Assembly: GCA_963724625.1 (NCBI GenBank)
Contig: CAVRVO010000015.1
Coordinates: 1 to 64,000 of the forward strand
Length of the DNA stretch: 64,000 bases
DNA from: DATBVX01 sp963724625
GTDB taxonomy: Bacteria > Pseudomonadota > Gammaproteobacteria > Steroidobacterales > Steroidobacteraceae
Direction of reading: 5' to 3'
In this document: positions 7,609 through 15,424 of the stretch, piece by piece
Numbering within the stretch: position 1 is the stretch's first letter
Layout of the letters: every line of letters begins with the position of its first letter
The notes under the pieces: model-generated
The model's database searches: none
What the model saw: only the letters and a program-made list of their open reading frames with translations
What the model was told of the DNA's origin: nothing
Translations under genes and position numbers: made by a program

Positions 7609-10600
7609 ATGAAAGATCTACTGAAACTGTTCAAGCAGCAGACCCCGATCGAGAACTTCGACTCGATCCGCATTGGCCTGGCGTCGCCGGACCTGGTGCG
7701 TTCGTGGTCGTACGGCGAGGTCAAGAAGCCGGAGACCATCAACTACCGCACCTTCAAGCCGGAGCGGGACGGCCTGTTCTGCGCCAAGATCTTCGGGCCG
7801 GTGAAGGACTACGAGTGCCTGTGCGGCAAGTACAAGCGCCTCAAGCACCGCGGTGTCGTGTGCGAGAAGTGCGGTGTCGAGGTGACGCAGTCCAAGGTGC
7901 GCCGCGAGCGCATGGGACACATCGAGCTCGCCAGCCCGGTCGCGCACATCTGGTTCCTGAAATCGCTCCCGTCACGCATCGGCCTGATGCTGGACATGAC
8001 GTTGCGCGAGATCGAGCGGGTGCTCTACTTCGAAGCCTTCGTCGTCATCGACCCAGGTATGACTTCGCTGTCGCGTGGACAGCTCCTCACCGACGAGATG
8101 TATCTCGAGGCGATCGAGGAGCATGGCGACGAATTCGATGCACGCATGGGCGCGGAAGCTGTCTATGAGCTCCTGCGCACGCTGGACCTCGCCGCTGAAA
8201 CGGCGAAGGTTCGCGAAGACATGGCGGCGACGAGTTCAGAGACCAAGATCAAGCGCCTCTCCAAGCGCCTGAAGCTGCTCGAGTCGTTCATCGAGTCGGG
8301 TAACAAGCCCGAGTGGATGGTATTGACCGTGCTGCCGGTGCTGCCGCCCGATCTCAGGCCGCTGGTGCCGCTCGACGGCGGTCGCTTTGCGACCTCGGAT
8401 CTCAACGACCTGTACCGGCGCGTCATCAACCGCAACAACCGCCTGCGCCGGCTCCTCGAGCTCAATGCGCCCGACATCATCGTGCGCAACGAGAAGCGCA
8501 TGCTCCAGGAAGCGGTCGATGCGCTGCTCGACAACGGCCGTCGCGGCCGTGCGATCACGGGCACCAACAAGCGCCCCCTCAAGTCGCTCGCCGACATGAT
8601 CAAGGGCAAGCAGGGCCGGTTCCGTCAGAACCTGCTCGGCAAGCGTGTGGACTACTCCGGCCGTTCGGTTATTGTCGTAGGACCGACGCTGCGCCTGCAC
8701 CAGTGCGGTCTGCCGAAGAAGATGGCGCTTGAACTGTTCAAGCCATTCATCTTCTCCAAGCTGCAGCTGCGCGGCGAAGCTTCGACCATCAAGGCGGCAA
8801 AGCGTCTGGTGGAACGCGAAGGGCCGGAGGTCTGGGACATCCTTGAAGAGGTGATCCGCGAGCATCCGGTGCTGCTGAACCGCGCACCGACCTTGCATCG
8901 CCTCGGCATCCAGGCGTTCGAGCCGGTGCTGATCGAAGGCAAGGCCATCCAGCTGCATCCGTTGGTATGCACGGCGTTCAACGCCGACTTCGACGGTGAC
9001 CAGATGGCGGTGCACGTGCCGCTGTCACTCGAGGCGCAGCTCGAAGCGCGTGCGCTGATGATGTCGTCGAACAACATTCTTTCGCCCGCGAATGGCGATC
9101 CGATCATCGTACCGTCGCAGGACGTGGTGCTCGGCTTGTACTACATGACCCGTGAACGCGTGGGTGCCCAGGGCGAGGGCTCGCTCTTCACCGACGTGCA
9201 GGAAGCGCATCGTGCCTACGAGACGCGTAACGCGGACCTGCAGGCGCGCGTCAAGGTGCGCTTGACAGAGCGGCTGCCGGACCCGAATGCGGATGGCGAG
9301 TTGCGCAACAACACACGTGTCGTGTCGACGACCGTGGGCCGTGCACTGCTGTTCGAGATTCTGCCGGCGGGTCTGTCCTTTGATCTCATCAACCAGGACA
9401 TGACCAAGAAGGCGATCTCCGCGATCATCAATGCCTGCTATCGGACGCTCGGTCTGAAGGAGACCGTGGTGTTCGCCGATCAGCTCATGTACACCGGCTT
9501 CCACTACGCCACCCGCGCGGGTGTGTCGATCGGTGTCGACGACATGGTCGTGCCGCTGCAGAAGACCCGCATCCTCGCCGCGGCTGAGCACGAAGTGAAG
9601 GAGATCCAGGATCAGTATGCTTCGGGGCTCGTGACCAGCGGCGAGCGCTATAACAAGGTGGTCGATATCTGGTCGCGCACCAATGACCAGGTGGCGAAGG
9701 CGATGATGGAGAAGCTGAGCACCGAAGAGGCCACGGACGTCCGCGGCCGCAAGGTGAACCAGAAATCCTTCAACTCCATCTTCATGATGGCCGACTCGGG
9801 CGCGCGAGGCTCGGCGGCCCAGATCCGCCAGCTCGCCGGCATGCGCGGTCTCATGGCAAAGCCGGACGGCTCGATCATCGAGACGCCCATCACGGCGAAC
9901 TTCCGTGAAGGACTGAACGTCAACCAGTACTTCATCTCCACGCACGGCGCGCGCAAGGGCCTCGCGGATACGGCGCTCAAGACCGCCAATTCCGGGTACC
10001 TGACGCGCCGACTGGTGGATGTCGCACAGGATCTGGTGGTTACGGAAATCGATTGCGGCACCAACAACGGCCTGATGATGGCGCCGATGGTGGAAGGCGG
10101 CGATGTCGTCGAAGGTCTCGGCGAACGCGTCCTCGGTCGCGTGGTTGCGGAGGATGTAAAGACGCCGGGCAGCGAAGAAGTCATCGTCGAAGCGGGCACC
10201 CTGCTCGATGAAGGCTGGGTACGAAGACTCGAGCAGCTGGGTGTCGACCAGCTCCTGGTGCGTTCACCGATTACCTGTGCGACGCGTTACGGCGTGTGCT
10301 CGCAGTGCTACGGGCGCGACCTGGCCCGCGGCAGGCGCATCAACATCGGTGAAGCGGTGGGAGTCATCGCGGCCCAGTCGATCGGCGAACCCGGTACACA
10401 GCTCACGATGCGCACCTTCCACATCGGTGGTGCGGCTTCGCGGGCAGCGGCTGCCAACAGCGTCGAGATCAAGGGTAAGGGCACGGTGCGGCTGCACAAC
10501 ATCAAGACCGTGCATCACGAGAAGGGCCACCTGGTTGCGGTATCGCGCTCAGGCGAGCTCGGCGTCGTGGATGAATTCGGTCGCGAGCGTGAACGTTACA

Positions 10601-11835
10601 AGATTCCTTATGGAGCGATGATCAGCGTCAATGACGGCGACCAGGTGACCTCGGGCCAGGTTGTGGCGACCTGGGATCCGCATACACACCCAGTGGTCAC
10701 GGAAGTCGCGGGCTTCATCAAGTTCTCGGACTTCGTGGATGGCATCACGGTAAACGCACAGGTCGACGAAATCACCGGCCTGTCGAGCATCGTGGTGAGC
10801 GATCCGAAGCAGCGCGGCTCGGCCGGCAAGGACATGCGTCCGGTGGTGCGGCTGGTCAATGCGAAAGGCAAGGAAGTCACCTTTGCGAATACGGACATTC
10901 CCGCGGTCTACGCACTGCCGCCGGGCGCAATCGTGAGCCTGGAAGACGGCGCCAAGGTCACGGGAGGCGATGTCATCGCGCGCATCCCGCAGGAGTCTTC
11001 GAAGACTCGCGACATCACTGGCGGTCTGCCGCGCGTTGCGGACCTGTTCGAGGCACGCAAGCCCAAGGATGCGGCGATACTCGCCGAGCGCACCGGCACC
11101 GTCAGCTTCGGCAAGGAGACCAAGGGCAAGCGCCGGCTGGTCATCACTCACGAGGATGGCGAGAAATACGAGGAGCTGATTCCGAAGTGGCGTCACCTCA
11201 ACGTGTTCGAGGGCGAGCAGGTGGAGAAGGGTGAGGTGATCGCCGACGGCGAGCCCAACCCGCACGACATCCTGCGCCTGCAGGGCGTGGAAGCGCTCGC
11301 GAACTACCTGGTGCGCGAGATCCAGGACGTCTATCGCCTGCAGGGTGTGAAGATCAACGACAAGCACATCGAAGTGATCATTCGCCAGATGCTGCGCAAG
11401 GTTGAAGTCGAAGGTTCGGGCGAAACGGGGCTGCTCCGCGGTGAGCAGCTGGATCGTTCGCGGGGCCTCGACATCAACGAGCGCGCCAAGGCGGATGGCA
11501 AGTCGGCTGCGATCTTCGAGCCAGTGCTGCTGGGTATCACGAAGGCATCGCTGGCTACCGAGTCGTTTATCTCGGCTGCATCGTTCCAGGAAACCACGCG
11601 TGTCCTGACCGAGGCTGCTGTGCGTGGCCTCAAGGACGATCTGCGCGGTCTCAAGGAGAACGTCATCGTCGGTCGTCTGATTCCGGCAGGAACCGGGTTC
11701 GCATATCACGCGCGCCGGCGCCGCAAGCCGGAGGACACTGCGCGGCGCAGCTTCATGGACGTGGGTGGCGGACTGCCAGAGATGGAAGAGTCCGGCGCGG
11801 GCGTCGCCGACGACGCAGAAGCCCACGCAGGCTGA
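7609..11835 (+). CDS. rpoC: DNA-directed RNA polymerase subunit beta'
   Basis: Beta' carries the catalytic Mg site and the clamp of RNA polymerase. The N-terminal zinc ribbon (CLCGKYK...VCEKCGVEV) lies near residues 70-90, and the catalytic loop NADFDGDQMA near residue 460. The second cysteine cluster CATRYGVCSQCYG and the trigger-loop region (MRGLMAKPDGSIIETPI) are present. At 1408 residues the length matches E. coli (1407). It follows rpoB after 107 bases with two hairpins and is closed by the hairpin at 11846-11872, so it ends the rplJL-rpoBC unit. Confidence 0.99.
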   Translation: MKDLLKLFKQQTPIENFDSIRIGLASPDLVRSWSYGEVKKPETINYRTFKPERDGLFCAKIFGPVKDYECLCGKYKRLKHRGVVCEKCGVEVTQSKVRRERMGHIELASPVAHIWFLKSLPSRIGLMLDMTLREIERVLYFEAFVVIDPGMTSLSRGQLLTDEMYLEAIEEHGDEFDARMGAEAVYELLRTLDLAAETAKVREDMAATSSETKIKRLSKRLKLLESFIESGNKPEWMVLTVLPVLPPDLRPLVPLDGGRFATSDLNDLYRRVINRNNRLRRLLELNAPDIIVRNEKRMLQEAVDALLDNGRRGRAITGTNKRPLKSLADMIKGKQGRFRQNLLGKRVDYSGRSVIVVGPTLRLHQCGLPKKMALELFKPFIFSKLQLRGEASTIKAAKRLVEREGPEVWDILEEVIREHPVLLNRAPTLHRLGIQAFEPVLIEGKAIQLHPLVCTAFNADFDGDQMAVHVPLSLEAQLEARALMMSSNNILSPANGDPIIVPSQDVVLGLYYMTRERVGAQGEGSLFTDVQEAHRAYETRNADLQARVKVRLTERLPDPNADGELRNNTRVVSTTVGRALLFEILPAGLSFDLINQDMTKKAISAIINACYRTLGLKETVVFADQLMYTGFHYATRAGVSIGVDDMVVPLQKTRILAAAEHEVKEIQDQYASGLVTSGERYNKVVDIWSRTNDQVAKAMMEKLSTEEATDVRGRKVNQKSFNSIFMMADSGARGSAAQIRQLAGMRGLMAKPDGSIIETPITANFREGLNVNQYFISTHGARKGLADTALKTANSGYLTRRLVDVAQDLVVTEIDCGTNNGLMMAPMVEGGDVVEGLGERVLGRVVAEDVKTPGSEEVIVEAGTLLDEGWVRRLEQLGVDQLLVRSPITCATRYGVCSQCYGRDLARGRRINIGEAVGVIAAQSIGEPGTQLTMRTFHIGGAASRAAAANSVEIKGKGTVRLHNIKTVHHEKGHLVAVSRSGELGVVDEFGRERERYKIPYGAMISVNDGDQVTSGQVVATWDPHTHPVVTEVAGFIKFSDFVDGITVNAQVDEITGLSSIVVSDPKQRGSAGKDMRPVVRLVNAKGKEVTFANTDIPAVYALPPGAIVSLEDGAKVTGGDVIARIPQESSKTRDITGGLPRVADLFEARKPKDAAILAERTGTVSFGKETKGKRRLVITHEDGEKYEELIPKWRHLNVFEGEQVEKGEVIADGEPNPHDILRLQGVEALANYLVREIQDVYRLQGVKINDKHIEVIIRQMLRKVEVEGSGETGLLRGEQLDRSRGLDINERAKADGKSAAIFEPVLLGITKASLATESFISAASFQETTRVLTEAAVRGLKDDLRGLKENVIVGRLIPAGTGFAYHARRRRKPEDTARRSFMDVGGGLPEMEESGAGVADDAEAHAG

Positions 11836-11845
11836 GACACACCGT

Positions 11846-11872
11846 CGTGTCGGGGCGAAATGCCCCGACACG
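11846..11872 (+). terminator. Terminator-like hairpin after rpoC
   Basis: CGTGTCGGGGC and GCCCCGACACG form a perfect 11-bp GC-rich stem with loop GAAAT, followed by GCTTTGCG. The U-tract is short. It starts 10 bases after the rpoC stop and is the best candidate for the end of the rpoBC transcript. Confidence 0.75.
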
Positions 11873-11993
11873 GCTTTGCGCACGCGGGCGATTCGCTCCG
11901 GCGTCGCTCAGCAGTCGGGCGGAACCGCTTTCACCGGCACTGAGTCGACGCATCGGTTTGCACGCTCTATCAGGTCAAGGCAAGGAGACGCCT

Positions 11994-12851
11994 GTGTCGT
12001 ACCGGTTTCTGCTGCGTGTCATCAGCCTTCCCCTGCTCATCATTCTCTGCGCGCTCACAGCCCGGGCATATTCCGCCAATGAAACGCCCGACGTGCGGCT
12101 TTACGCGCTCGACTGCGGCCGTGCCGAGTTCAAGGACATGGGCATGTTTTCCGATACCGGCGAGTACGACGGCAAGACCGGTGCACTCGCCGTACCTTGC
12201 TTTCTGATTCGCCACCCCAAGGGCAGCTTGTTGTGGGATACGGGCCTCGGCGACAAGATTGCGGAAAACAAGGAGGGCGCGGATTTCAACGGGATTCGCT
12301 TTACGGTGACCACGACGCTGACCGATCAGCTCAAAGCCATTGGCCTCGCGCCGGCGGATGTCACCTTCATTGCTTTTTCGCACTTTCATCTCGATCACAC
12401 TGGCAATGCCAATGCGTTCGGCGCCTCGACCTGGATCATCAACAGGAACGAGTTGAGCTGGGCGACCGCGGATCCGACTCCGGGGGGCGTGGTTCCGGAG
12501 AGCTTCAGCGCCTACAAGGATGCCAAGACCCAGATGATCGATGGTGACTACGATGTGTTCGGCGACGGGAGCGTGCGGATTCTCAGGGCGCCCGGACATA
12601 CCCCGGGCCACCAGGTGCTGGAGGTCATGCTGCAGAAGGCAGGCCGGGTGATCCTGTCGGGCGATCTCTATCACACGCGCGCCAATCGCGAATTCACCCG
12701 AGTGCCCGGGTTCAACGCCAGCCGTGCGGACACGCTCGCGTCGATCAACCGTATCGAAACGATCGTCCGCAACACCAAAGCGCGCTTCATCGTGCAGCAC
12801 GATCCGGACGATTTCCGTTCGCTGCCGAAATTCCCGGCGTATCTGGACTGA
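11994..12851 (+). CDS. Exported metallo-beta-lactamase-fold hydrolase, lactonase-like
   Basis: The 285-residue product starts at GTG 11994, seven bases after AAGGAG. An N-terminal signal peptide (hydrophobic 8-22, cleavage near ARAYSA) directs it to the periplasm. The metal-binding motif HFHLDH (His130, His132, Asp134, His135) is followed by His202 in APGHTPGH, Asp224 in SGDLYH and His269 in VQHDPDD. This is the seven-ligand dinuclear pattern of the MBL fold, with spacing like N-acyl-homoserine lactonases of the AiiA/AttM type. The substrate cannot be read from sequence; quorum-signal lactone hydrolysis is one possibility. It lies between rpoC and a convergent decarboxylase gene that ends 8 bases away, and it probably has its own promoter. 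Confidence 0.85.
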   Translation: MSYRFLLRVISLPLLIILCALTARAYSANETPDVRLYALDCGRAEFKDMGMFSDTGEYDGKTGALAVPCFLIRHPKGSLLWDTGLGDKIAENKEGADFNGIRFTVTTTLTDQLKAIGLAPADVTFIAFSHFHLDHTGNANAFGASTWIINRNELSWATADPTPGGVVPESFSAYKDAKTQMIDGDYDVFGDGSVRILRAPGHTPGHQVLEVMLQKAGRVILSGDLYHTRANREFTRVPGFNASRADTLASINRIETIVRNTKARFIVQHDPDDFRSLPKFPAYLD

Positions 12852-12859
12852 TCCCGCGG

Positions 12860-14218
12860 CTAGGCGGCTCCGCACTGTCGCGCGACGCGAATCATCGCGG
12901 CGGCGCTCTTTTCGACATCTTCGTCGGTCGTCGCCCAGGAGCAGATGCTGATGCGCATGGCGGTCTGTTTCTGCCATACCGTGCCGCCGCACCAGCACGT
13001 TCCATCCTGCTGGATGCCCTTGATCACCCGCTGAGTCATTTCGGGAGTCCCGAAGGACACGAGCACCTGGTTCAGAACCACGTCGTTGAGAATCCGGTAC
13101 CCCGCCGCCGACAGGCGTTGCGCGAACATGCGCGCGCCGCGGCAGTTGCGCTCGAACAATTCAGCAAGCCCTTCGCGCCCCAGGCAACGCAGCGCGGTCC
13201 ACACTTCAATGCCGCGCGCGCGTCGCGATAGTTCCGGGGTGAACTCGCTGGGGTCGCGGTTGACGCTGTCCTTGGGAAGGTATTCCGCGCTCACTGACAT
13301 GGCCGCGCGCAGAGCAGCGGCATCGCGCGAGAAAGCAATGCCGGAATCGGCGGGCACATTCAGCCACTTGTGAGCGTCGGTGGCCCAGGAATCAGCGAGT
13401 TCGATGCCGGCCGCGAGATGGGCGAGTGCCGGTGAGGCCTTCGCCCACAAGCCGAATGCGCCATCGACGTGAACCCAGGCTCCGCTATCGCGCGCACGCG
13501 CACAAAGCTCGGCGAGCGGGTCGAAGGCGCCGGTGTTCACATTGCCTGCCTGCAGGCACACGATGGTGCGCGCGTCGACGCTCGGAAAACGATCGGCGCG
13601 CATACGCCCCTGATCGTCCACCGGCACCCGTGTCACGCGGTTGCGACCGAGGCCCAGAAGCCCGAGCGATTTGAGCAGCGTCGGATGCGCTTCATCGCCC
13701 GCGACGACAGTGATTGGCGGGGCGCCGAGCAGGCCATCCGCTTCGACGTTCCAACCGGCACGCTGGTAGATGCGATTGCGTGCGGCTGCGAGACCGCTGA
13801 GATTCGCCATGGTCGCGCCGGTGACGAACCCCGCGCCGGTCTCAGGCGGGAAGCCGAACAGCTCGATCATCCACCGCAGGGCAATCTCCTCCAGCCGCGC
13901 AACCCCAGGCGTCGAGAAATAGAGTCCGGCGTTCTGATCCCATGCCCCGGCGAGCCAGTTGGCTGCGACGGTTACCGGAAGGGCTCCGCCGAAGACAAAG
14001 CCGAAAAAGCGGGGGCCCGACATCGCCATCGTCGCCGCAGGAACATGCTGGTCCAGCAACCGGATAACCTGCTCTGGAGGGGTCGAGACCGCTGGCAGCG
14101 CTCCATCGAGTTCCGCCAGGCCCGCAATTCCAGCGGCGGAAGGGGCAACAGCCCGCCCGGGGATAGTTTCGAGGTAACGAATGGCGCGCTGCGCCGCATC
14201 TTCGAGCAGCGATCTCAT
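12860..14218 (-). CDS. PLP-dependent group II decarboxylase / aminotransferase-fold protein
   Basis: The 452-residue protein belongs to the pyridoxal-phosphate fold-type I group II decarboxylases (aromatic amino acid, glutamate and tyrosine decarboxylase relatives). The PLP lysine is Lys284 in DAHKW; Asp252 in HVDGAFG would contact the pyridine nitrogen, and His178 in GDEAHPT would stack on the ring. The N-terminal GPRFFGFVFGGALP region resembles the substrate-entry loop. The start was set at ATG 14218, about ten bases after GGAG. An in-frame GTG at 14272 would add 18 residues. The substrate is not identifiable. It runs opposite to the surrounding translation genes and convergent with the hydrolase. 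Confidence 0.85.
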   Translation of the reverse strand: MRSLLEDAAQRAIRYLETIPGRAVAPSAAGIAGLAELDGALPAVSTPPEQVIRLLDQHVPAATMAMSGPRFFGFVFGGALPVTVAANWLAGAWDQNAGLYFSTPGVARLEEIALRWMIELFGFPPETGAGFVTGATMANLSGLAAARNRIYQRAGWNVEADGLLGAPPITVVAGDEAHPTLLKSLGLLGLGRNRVTRVPVDDQGRMRADRFPSVDARTIVCLQAGNVNTGAFDPLAELCARARDSGAWVHVDGAFGLWAKASPALAHLAAGIELADSWATDAHKWLNVPADSGIAFSRDAAALRAAMSVSAEYLPKDSVNRDPSEFTPELSRRARGIEVWTALRCLGREGLAELFERNCRGARMFAQRLSAAGYRILNDVVLNQVLVSFGTPEMTQRVIKGIQQDGTCWCGGTVWQKQTAMRISICSWATTDEDVEKSAAAMIRVARQCGAA

Positions 14219-14367
14219 GGGTTGAGGCTCCGGAACCGAATGGGGTCGCGGTACCCTACTGGATGCGTTCACGCCGATCTATCCGAAAACACGGGACGGG
14301 CTCTGCGGCGGGGAAAGGAAGCGCAAAAAGGCCATGTCTGGCGGGATCTTGCAGCGCATCATTCCGG

Positions 14368-14396
14368 TTGACAGGTCTTTGAACCGCTTCTAAAAT
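14368..14396 (+). promoter_or_regulatory. Sigma70 promoter of the str operon
   Basis: TTGACA at 14368-14373 and TAAAAT at 14391-14396 are separated by exactly 17 bases, close to consensus. The expected transcript start near 14403 gives a leader of about 95 bases before rpsL. This is the clearest promoter in the window. Confidence 0.85.
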
Positions 14397-14411
14397 CCGC
14401 GGCCTTTGTTT

Positions 14412-14431
14412 CCCGGCCCATTTCCGCCGGG
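14412..14431 (+). other. First hairpin of the rpsL leader
   Basis: CCCGGC at 14412-14417 pairs with GCCGGG at 14426-14431 around an eight-base loop, followed by CCCAAAAACC. It lies close to the predicted 5' end of the str-operon RNA. It may be a 5' stabiliser or an alternative to the stronger hairpin downstream. Confidence 0.5.
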
Positions 14432-14450
14432 CCCAAAAACCGAATTCACG

Positions 14451-14478
14451 ACCGGGCCGCCTGAAAAGGCGGCCCGGT
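14451..14478 (+). terminator. Strong leader hairpin upstream of rpsL (attenuator-like)
   Basis: A perfect 11-bp stem, ACCGGGCCGCC with GGCGGCCCGGT, encloses the loop TGAAAA and is followed by TCTTCTC. It lies inside the leader, about 20 bases before the rpsL start. It looks like a weak intrinsic terminator or attenuator placed to control entry into the operon; the short, interrupted pyrimidine tract leaves this uncertain. Confidence 0.6.
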
Positions 14479-14498
14479 TCTTCTCACGCAGGAAAAAC

Positions 14499-14873
14499 AT
14501 GGCGACCACGACACAACTGATCCGCAAGCCGCGGCTGTCGGCCACCTATAAGAGCAAGGTGCCGGCGCTTGGCGCCAGTCCGCAGAAGCGCGGCGTCTGT
14601 ACGCGCGTCTACACGACGACGCCGAAGAAGCCGAATTCCGCACTTCGCAAGGTGTGCCGCGTGCGGTTGACGAATGGCTATGAAGTCACGAGCTACATCG
14701 GCGGCGAGGGCCACAACCTGCAGGAGCACTCTGTGGTCATGATTCGTGGCGGCCGCGTGAAGGACCTGCCCGGCGTTCGCTATCACACCATCCGCGGCAC
14801 GCTCGATTGCGCCGGTGTCACCGACCGCAAGCAGGGACGTTCCAAGTACGGCGCCAAACGGCCCAAGAAGTAG
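14499..14873 (+). CDS. rpsL: 30S ribosomal protein S12
   Basis: S12 lies at the decoding centre and affects translational accuracy. The 124-residue protein starts at ATG 14499 after GCAGGAA. Lys43 (TPKKPNS) and Lys88 (GRVKDLPG), the positions altered in streptomycin resistance, are the wild-type residues, as is Pro91 by position. It is the first gene of the str operon and is followed 12 bases later by rpsG. The open frame upstream of the ATG covers the leader hairpins and is not coding. Confidence 0.98.
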   Translation: MATTTQLIRKPRLSATYKSKVPALGASPQKRGVCTRVYTTTPKKPNSALRKVCRVRLTNGYEVTSYIGGEGHNLQEHSVVMIRGGRVKDLPGVRYHTIRGTLDCAGVTDRKQGRSKYGAKRPKK

Positions 14874-14885
14874 ACGAGACCGACC

Positions 14886-15365
14886 ATGTCCAGACGTGCA
14901 CAAGCCCCGGTCCGCAGCATTCTCCCGGACCCGAAGTTCAACAGCGAGATGCTCGCGAAGTTCATGAATGTCGTCATGAAGCGCGGCAAGAAATCCGCCG
15001 CGGAGCAGATCCTCTACGGTGCGCTCGATCGCATTACAGAAAAAACCGGCAAGCCCGGCGACCAGGCGATCCTGTTGCTGCAGCAGGCGCTCGAGAACGT
15101 GAAGCCGGTGGTCGAAGTGAAGTCACGCCGCGTCGGCGGCGCAACTTACCAGGTGCCGGTCGAAGTGCGCTCCAGCCGCCGCCAGACCCTCGCCATGCGC
15201 TGGATGATCGAAGCCGCTCGTGCCCGGAGCGAGAAATCGATGGCGCATCGCCTCGCGCATGAATTGATGGACGCTGCCGAGAACCGCGGCAACGCAGTCC
15301 GCAAGCGCGAAGACACGCACCGCATGGCCGAGGCGAACAAGGCGTTCGCGCACTACCGCTGGTAA
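14886..15365 (+). CDS. rpsG: 30S ribosomal protein S7
   Basis: S7 nucleates assembly of the 30S head and binds the 3' major domain of 16S rRNA. In E. coli it is also the translational repressor of the str operon. The 159 residues include KFMNVVMKRGKKS and the conserved RWMIEAARARSEKSMAHRL segment. It lies between rpsL and fusA as usual. The gap to the fusA GTG is 59 bases, where an S7-binding mRNA structure would be expected by analogy, though I did not resolve one. Confidence 0.98.
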   Translation: MSRRAQAPVRSILPDPKFNSEMLAKFMNVVMKRGKKSAAEQILYGALDRITEKTGKPGDQAILLLQQALENVKPVVEVKSRRVGGATYQVPVEVRSSRRQTLAMRWMIEAARARSEKSMAHRLAHELMDAAENRGNAVRKREDTHRMAEANKAFAHYRW

Positions 15366-15424
15366 CAGTTATGAACGCGGTGCCAGAGAGTGTTGCAGGC
15401 GGGCGCCGCACGAAGGACCCGACA

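Noticed and set aside
10549..11883. 444-codon antisense frame over rpoC
   Set aside because: Same composition artefact; low-complexity His/Arg/Leu product with no domain.
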